IMG/VR virus record: IMGVR_UViG_3300017613_002557
Location: 1-64,000 of that record
Source of the DNA: a virus
Strand: one strand, 5' to 3'
DNA: 64,000 nucleotides
Of the stretch, positions 60,946 to 64,000 are shown one piece after another. The first letter of the stretch is position 1. Each line of letters starts with the position of its first letter. Both the position numbers and the translations under genes were made by a program. The notes under the pieces were generated by a model that saw only the letters and a list, made by a program, of their open reading frames with translations, was not told the origin of the DNA and ran no database searches.

Positions 60946-61075
60946 CTAATGAACGTGTGCCCATTGTTTGACGTGTCACATGAAGCATACTAACTAATGA
61001 ACGTGTGGACATTATTTGACGTGTCACATGGTAACGACACATCAATAAACGTGTGGACACTATCTGACTGGATAA
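60946..61075 (+). repeat. Three 48-bp-spaced iterons
   Basis: CTAATGAACGTGTG-CCCATTGTTTGACGTGTCACATG begins at 60946, a near-copy at 60994 and a diverged one at 61042. Exact 48-bp period. GGACATT inside them recalls the CGGACATT word of the initiator gene. The region 60685-61609 has no gene I can support. Confidence 0.65.
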
Positions 61076-61142
61076 AGGAAGTGACACGGTAAACATCTGT
61101 CACCATATCCCCACAAGTACAGATGGTGACTGCTTGTAATGT

Positions 61143-61492
61143 CCCAGGTTCCCCTTATTAGCAGTTAATCCCAGATTTTGACCTGGATTCTGTGTCATGT
61201 TGTCATGACATATTTTCGGGGAAAGTGACACTTTTTGTCCGTTTGTCAAAAAGTGTCACCTGGGGGAACTAAATTTTGTCACCCTTCCCAGGTTCCCCCT
61301 GGTAGCAGTCAATTTCAGGTCTATAAATCTTTCAAATCTTGCTGAAATTGCGAAATATTGACGTTTTTCGCAAGGGTGCTTGACAAAAAGTGTCGCTTTT
61401 CGGGTGGTGTAACCATTGTTGACACCCTTCAAAACTCCTCTTAAAATCTTTTTTTGAAAAAATAATTCTCCTGGTAGCAGTCATTTCCAGGT
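61143..61492. repeat. Dispersed GACTGCTA...CAGG repeat copies and a strong hairpin
   Basis: On the minus strand three copies of a TGACTGCTAxxAGGG-type element with CCTGGG flanks occur at 61143-61185, 61287-61320 and 61468-61492; related plus-strand copies are at 432-461, 535-550, 636-665, 744-771 and 51608-51636. Between the first two, GTGACACTTTTTG (61225-61237) pairs perfectly with CAAAAAGTGTCAC (61247-61259). Confidence 0.55.
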
Positions 61493-61609
61493 TTTTCGGG
61501 GGAAAAATAAAAAAATATCCCAAAAAACGTCAATGTTGGTATGGGTACTGCATTATATATGGTGTAAGCAACAAGATAAACCAACATTAACTAAACGGGA
61601 GAAAAAAAC

Positions 61610-61978
61610 ATGGAAAAGCGCATCATAGCAGGAATCGAAATAGACGAAGAAAAAAACGCTCAGGACGTCGCAGAATTGGAAGCAGTCGTCAATATGCAGA
61701 GTCTTACAGAAAAAGCTGCTATGATGCGTTTACGACGTAACAGAGGGGATAGGAAGAGCAAATGTAACCAAGTACGCAAGATTGAAAAGAAAGCTACCCC
61801 AGAAGTAGAGTTGAGTCTGTATGATGCAGAAACCGGAACATGGAAACTCAACGTTGACGGGTGCATTGACAGCGAAAAACGTCAACAGGATGCACAGGAA
61901 ATTACAGAGAGCGATTCTTTTTCTGCTCTCCTGAGTCAAGCAGGACAGATGAAAAGCAGAAGAAGCGCAAGAGCATAA
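61610..61978 (+). CDS. Hypothetical basic protein, 122 aa
   Basis: Helical protein (EEKNAQDVAELEAVVNMQS) with a basic LRRNRGDRKSKCNQVRKIEK stretch and a Ser/Arg-rich C-terminus (KSRRSARA). ACGGGAG precedes ATG 61610. Unknown; possible nucleic-acid binding. Confidence 0.5.
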   Translation: MEKRIIAGIEIDEEKNAQDVAELEAVVNMQSLTEKAAMMRLRRNRGDRKSKCNQVRKIEKKATPEVELSLYDAETGTWKLNVDGCIDSEKRQQDAQEITESDSFSALLSQAGQMKSRRSARA

Positions 61979-61990
61979 GGAGAAACACAC

Positions 61991-62218
61991 ATGATATTAA
62001 CTACCCATCAAAAAAAAGTGAGAATCAATAATCTCTGGGATTGTGAGATTGACGTCATGAACAGAGATATAACAAAACATCTGTTCGTGTTGGTTGACGA
62101 CAAGAATAATATTGTCAAGACAAAGTACATGCTGAAACATGTTGCATGTGGACTCAATGCAGCGATACGAAAAACGTGTAATACGCTGTCGTGGGAGCAA
62201 GTCATATTGTCAGGTTGA
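61991..62218 (+). CDS. Hypothetical protein, 75 aa
   Basis: AAGGAG precedes the ATG. Mixed alpha/beta (WDCEIDVMNRDITKHLFVLV). Cotranscribed with the preceding gene. Unknown. Confidence 0.5.
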   Translation: MILTTHQKKVRINNLWDCEIDVMNRDITKHLFVLVDDKNNIVKTKYMLKHVACGLNAAIRKTCNTLSWEQVILSG

Positions 62219-62247
62219 AAAAAAATGACTTTTGTCAAAAATAAAAC

Positions 62248-62279
62248 TTGACAAAAGTAACAAGGTGAATCAATATAAT
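62248..62279 (+). promoter_or_regulatory. Promoter for the 166-aa gene
   Basis: TTGACA (62248-62253) and TATAAT (62274-62279); the spacer is long (20 bp), so a shorter-spaced -10 such as AATATA may be used. The 240 bases between it and the next ATG show no gene. Confidence 0.5.
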
Positions 62280-62516
62280 AAGTATAGTCAGTAAGTTCTT
62301 TTGATAGTCAGAAAGATAGACCGGGAAATGAAAGGGACTAACGGTCAAGCGGAACATGTAAGCGTATATGTTCAACGTACAGAAAATTAAAAATTCTGGT
62401 ACGAACAAACAGAACATAGCTTTTAAAATCTGTGAGATTTGAGAAACCTTATAAACTCCCAAATTGTAGACAAATTAAATCACTAACAACGTTTCAAAAA
62501 AAGCGAGGAAAACATC

Positions 62517-63017
62517 ATGGAAAAGGTAGCAAAACAAATCGATGCAAAAATGTCGGGAAGTAATGGGACCATGTCGATTGAGATGATCAAGGGGTACGCA
62601 AAATCTTTCAAGGATTTCAAAAACCGTGAAGAAGTTGACGAGTTCTGGAATGAAACCCTTGTACTCGTGGAGCAAGCAGTATATCGCGTGTTCACCTTGA
62701 TCAAGTCCAATCTGTTCGAGTATTCTGAACTGCTCCCGGACGATCAGCAAAAAGCAAAGGATTCCTTGCGTGATCGGTTTTACGATCTTGCTGCATGGGT
62801 GCGCTTCGCAGAAAATACTCAACGGACCTATGTGGTGTACCGTGACAAGGATTCTGGTCAAGATACTTTTGCAGTCGTTCCCCAGGAAGAGCGTTTTGTC
62901 ATGCCGGACAGCAAGAAAAAACAGATCAATGATGCTGTCAGGTTGCTTGACAGCATCCTGAACTATACTCCGGATAAACCGAAACCTCAGAAGAATCATG
63001 AGCGGTTAACCTTCTGA
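62517..63017 (+). CDS. Hypothetical protein, 166 aa
   Basis: AGCGAGGAAAACATC precedes the ATG. Predicted all-helical, acidic and basic patches (SFKDFKNREEVDEFWNETLV). It ends with a clear intrinsic terminator, so it is one transcription unit. Function unknown. Confidence 0.6.
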   Translation: MEKVAKQIDAKMSGSNGTMSIEMIKGYAKSFKDFKNREEVDEFWNETLVLVEQAVYRVFTLIKSNLFEYSELLPDDQQKAKDSLRDRFYDLAAWVRFAENTQRTYVVYRDKDSGQDTFAVVPQEERFVMPDSKKKQINDAVRLLDSILNYTPDKPKPQKNHERLTF

Positions 63018-63032
63018 CAGATCCAGGTGTCA

Positions 63033-63075
63033 TCTTTCCCCCTGCACGAAATATGCGGGGGGAAGGGATTTTTTT
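63033..63075 (+). terminator. Rho-independent terminator
   Basis: CTTTCCCCCTGCA pairs with TGCGGGGGGAAGGG, followed by seven T residues. It lies 16 bases after the stop at 63017. Confidence 0.85.
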
Positions 63076-63118
63076 GAGCCCTGCTATGTTCTCTTCCCCC
63101 CCACAATCTCGGCAGGGT

Positions 63119-63300
63119 TTTAGGTTTCATAGGAAAGAAGTCTATTTCAGTTCAGGATTTTGTATTTCATGGGAAAGAGGTTTAAGGGTTTAGGTTTCAC
63201 AGGAAAGAAGTTTACTTTGGTACTGGGTTTTAGGTTTCATGAGGAAGAAGTCTCGCCGAGGTTTTGTGTTTCATGAGGAAAAGGTCTATTTCAGTTCAGG
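63119..63300 (+). repeat. Five degenerate tandem repeats (~30-40 bp)
   Basis: Units share TTTAGGTTTCATAGGAAAGA and CAGTTCAGG, at about 63119, 63161, 63190, 63229 and 63263, varying in length. They form the 5' region of the gene at 63335 and may bind a regulator. Confidence 0.55.
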
Positions 63301-63334
63301 TGTAATCTACTATATTTACATGGAGGTATTTAAG

Positions 63335-63880
63335 ATGCGAGAGTACACGGAAGTGCAGGAGTTGGAGTGTGGGGAAATTCGTCGATATGATGAGTGGTTG
63401 GATGCGGCGCAGGAGTTGGGATATGGGACAGTAGTGGAGGCGTTGGTGGGGGAGTATGAGGCGTCATTTCGGCGGGAGGTAGGGGAGTGTGTACGTGGGT
63501 ATCGGTATGTGGCGGCGCGGTTTGTGGGGGCGGGTCACAGTGAGGCGTTATACACGTTAGTGGGTCGATATTTACGGAAGTTTGCTCCGGGTGTGGTACG
63601 TGGTCGTGGTGGGGCGCATAATGTACGTGGTGGGGTGGTGAAGCATCGGTATGGGGATCGGTCATTGAAGGCGGTATGTCGAGAGATCGTGGGAGAGGGA
63701 GGTAGTGAGCGGGAGGTAGAGACGTTATACATGCGGATATTGGTCAGGGTAAAGTCAGGGTGGAGTATAGAGCGTGCGGTAAGTGAGCCGGTGGTATTGC
63801 CTGGGGATCGGAATCGTGGCAAGGGGTATCGTCAGCGGCGTCGGTTAGCGCGGAAGCTGAGGGGTGGTGTAGAGGGATGA
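63335..63880 (+). CDS. Hypothetical protein with aberrant base composition, 181 aa
   Basis: TGGAGG precedes ATG 63335. The coding strand is strikingly rich in G and T with few C (codons such as GGG, GTG, GAG, CGT), unlike the rest of the window. The protein has several Gly/Arg-rich stretches and a C-terminus of GKGYRQRRRLARKLRGGVEG. Origin from a different source, or strong strand asymmetry, is likely. No family recognised. Confidence 0.55.
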   Translation: MREYTEVQELECGEIRRYDEWLDAAQELGYGTVVEALVGEYEASFRREVGECVRGYRYVAARFVGAGHSEALYTLVGRYLRKFAPGVVRGRGGAHNVRGGVVKHRYGDRSLKAVCREIVGEGGSEREVETLYMRILVRVKSGWSIERAVSEPVVLPGDRNRGKGYRQRRRLARKLRGGVEG

Positions 63881-64000
63881 GGGAGCGTAAGGGCAAGCGG
63901 TGTACGAAGTGTGGGCGGTGGTATTCATGGTCTGGGTTTTACAGGAACCGTTCACGTCCGGATGGTCGTGGGTCGCAGTGCATAGTGTGTGTAAAGGAGT
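63877..64000 (+). CDS. Zinc-finger protein, partial (cut by window end)
   Basis: Overlaps the preceding stop (ATGA). It begins MRERKGKRCTKCGRWYSWSG, with CTKC and a later CIVC, the common paired-cysteine zinc motif of small phage proteins. Incomplete at 64000. Confidence 0.5.
   Translation, partial: MRERKGKRCTKCGRWYSWSGFYRNRSRPDGRGSQCIVCVKE

Noticed and set aside
63330-63822. Minus-strand His/Pro-rich frames
   Set aside because: Caused by the G/T-rich composition of the plus-strand gene; low-complexity product.

Overview
The window looks like part of a large, temperate, phage-like or phage-plasmid replicon of a Gram-negative (lipoprotein-making, sigma70-type) host. I see no rRNA, tRNA or housekeeping operon. 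What I see is a terminase large subunit, two blocks of virion-like genes, a DnaB helicase, a DnaG primase, an HU-like protein, a RecA-like ATPase, an XRE repressor, a ParB-like protein, an FtsK/TraD-like ATPase and a replication initiator candidate, surrounded by many small unknown genes that overlap by ATGA. The host cannot be named from the sequence alone.

Layout. 1-1150: non-coding array of operator-like repeats. 1.2-3.7 kb: small genes and an XRE repressor. 3.8-10.6 kb (minus): virion-like operon. 10.7-16.3 kb (minus): HU-like protein, dnaB with a helper, a recombination-directionality-factor-like protein, and a protein consisting of the DNA-binding 'Recombinase' domain of large serine integrases without its catalytic domain. 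16.5-23.7 kb (plus): nucleases, RecA-like protein, dUTPase-like protein. 23.7-25.5 kb (minus): membrane-anchored FtsK/TraD-like ATPase. 25.9-30.7 kb (plus): ParB-like protein and dnaG. 30.7-34.4 kb: small accessory genes. 34.4-40 kb (minus): terminase followed by structural and exported proteins. 40-50.8 kb (plus): highly expressed unknown proteins, ASCH protein, HD-GYP response regulator, C5 methyltransferase, initiator. 50.8-52 kb: non-coding palindrome-rich region. 52.2-60.6 kb (minus): many small proteins, RadC, a ComM-like protein, a UvrD-like helicase. 60.7-64 kb: repeats and more small genes.

The most unusual content is two integron-like cassette islands without an integrase (20.2-20.9 kb and 31.2-33.1 kb). 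Three sites have the attC layout: GCATAAC at the stop codon of the preceding gene, GTTA... about 62-130 bp later, and paired arms with an unpaired base. Both islands start exactly at the end of a near-identical 47-nt element containing a hairpin whose two copies differ by a compensatory base-pair change. One cassette begins with a strongly folded RNA-like segment of about 160 nt closed by an 18-bp terminal stem.

Replication and maintenance. The initiator candidate (48684-50792) carries five long iterons inside its own coding sequence, as lambda O does. Its CGGACATT and GATCCTGG motifs recur in the array at the left end of the window. A mirror-symmetric set of two palindrome types at 51.22-51.38 kb lies where plus- and minus-strand transcription converge and is a candidate centromere, origin or terminus. 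Expression appears to be organised by well-formed TTGACA-17-TATAAT promoters, several of which share a TTGACATCC...TATGCAAT form.
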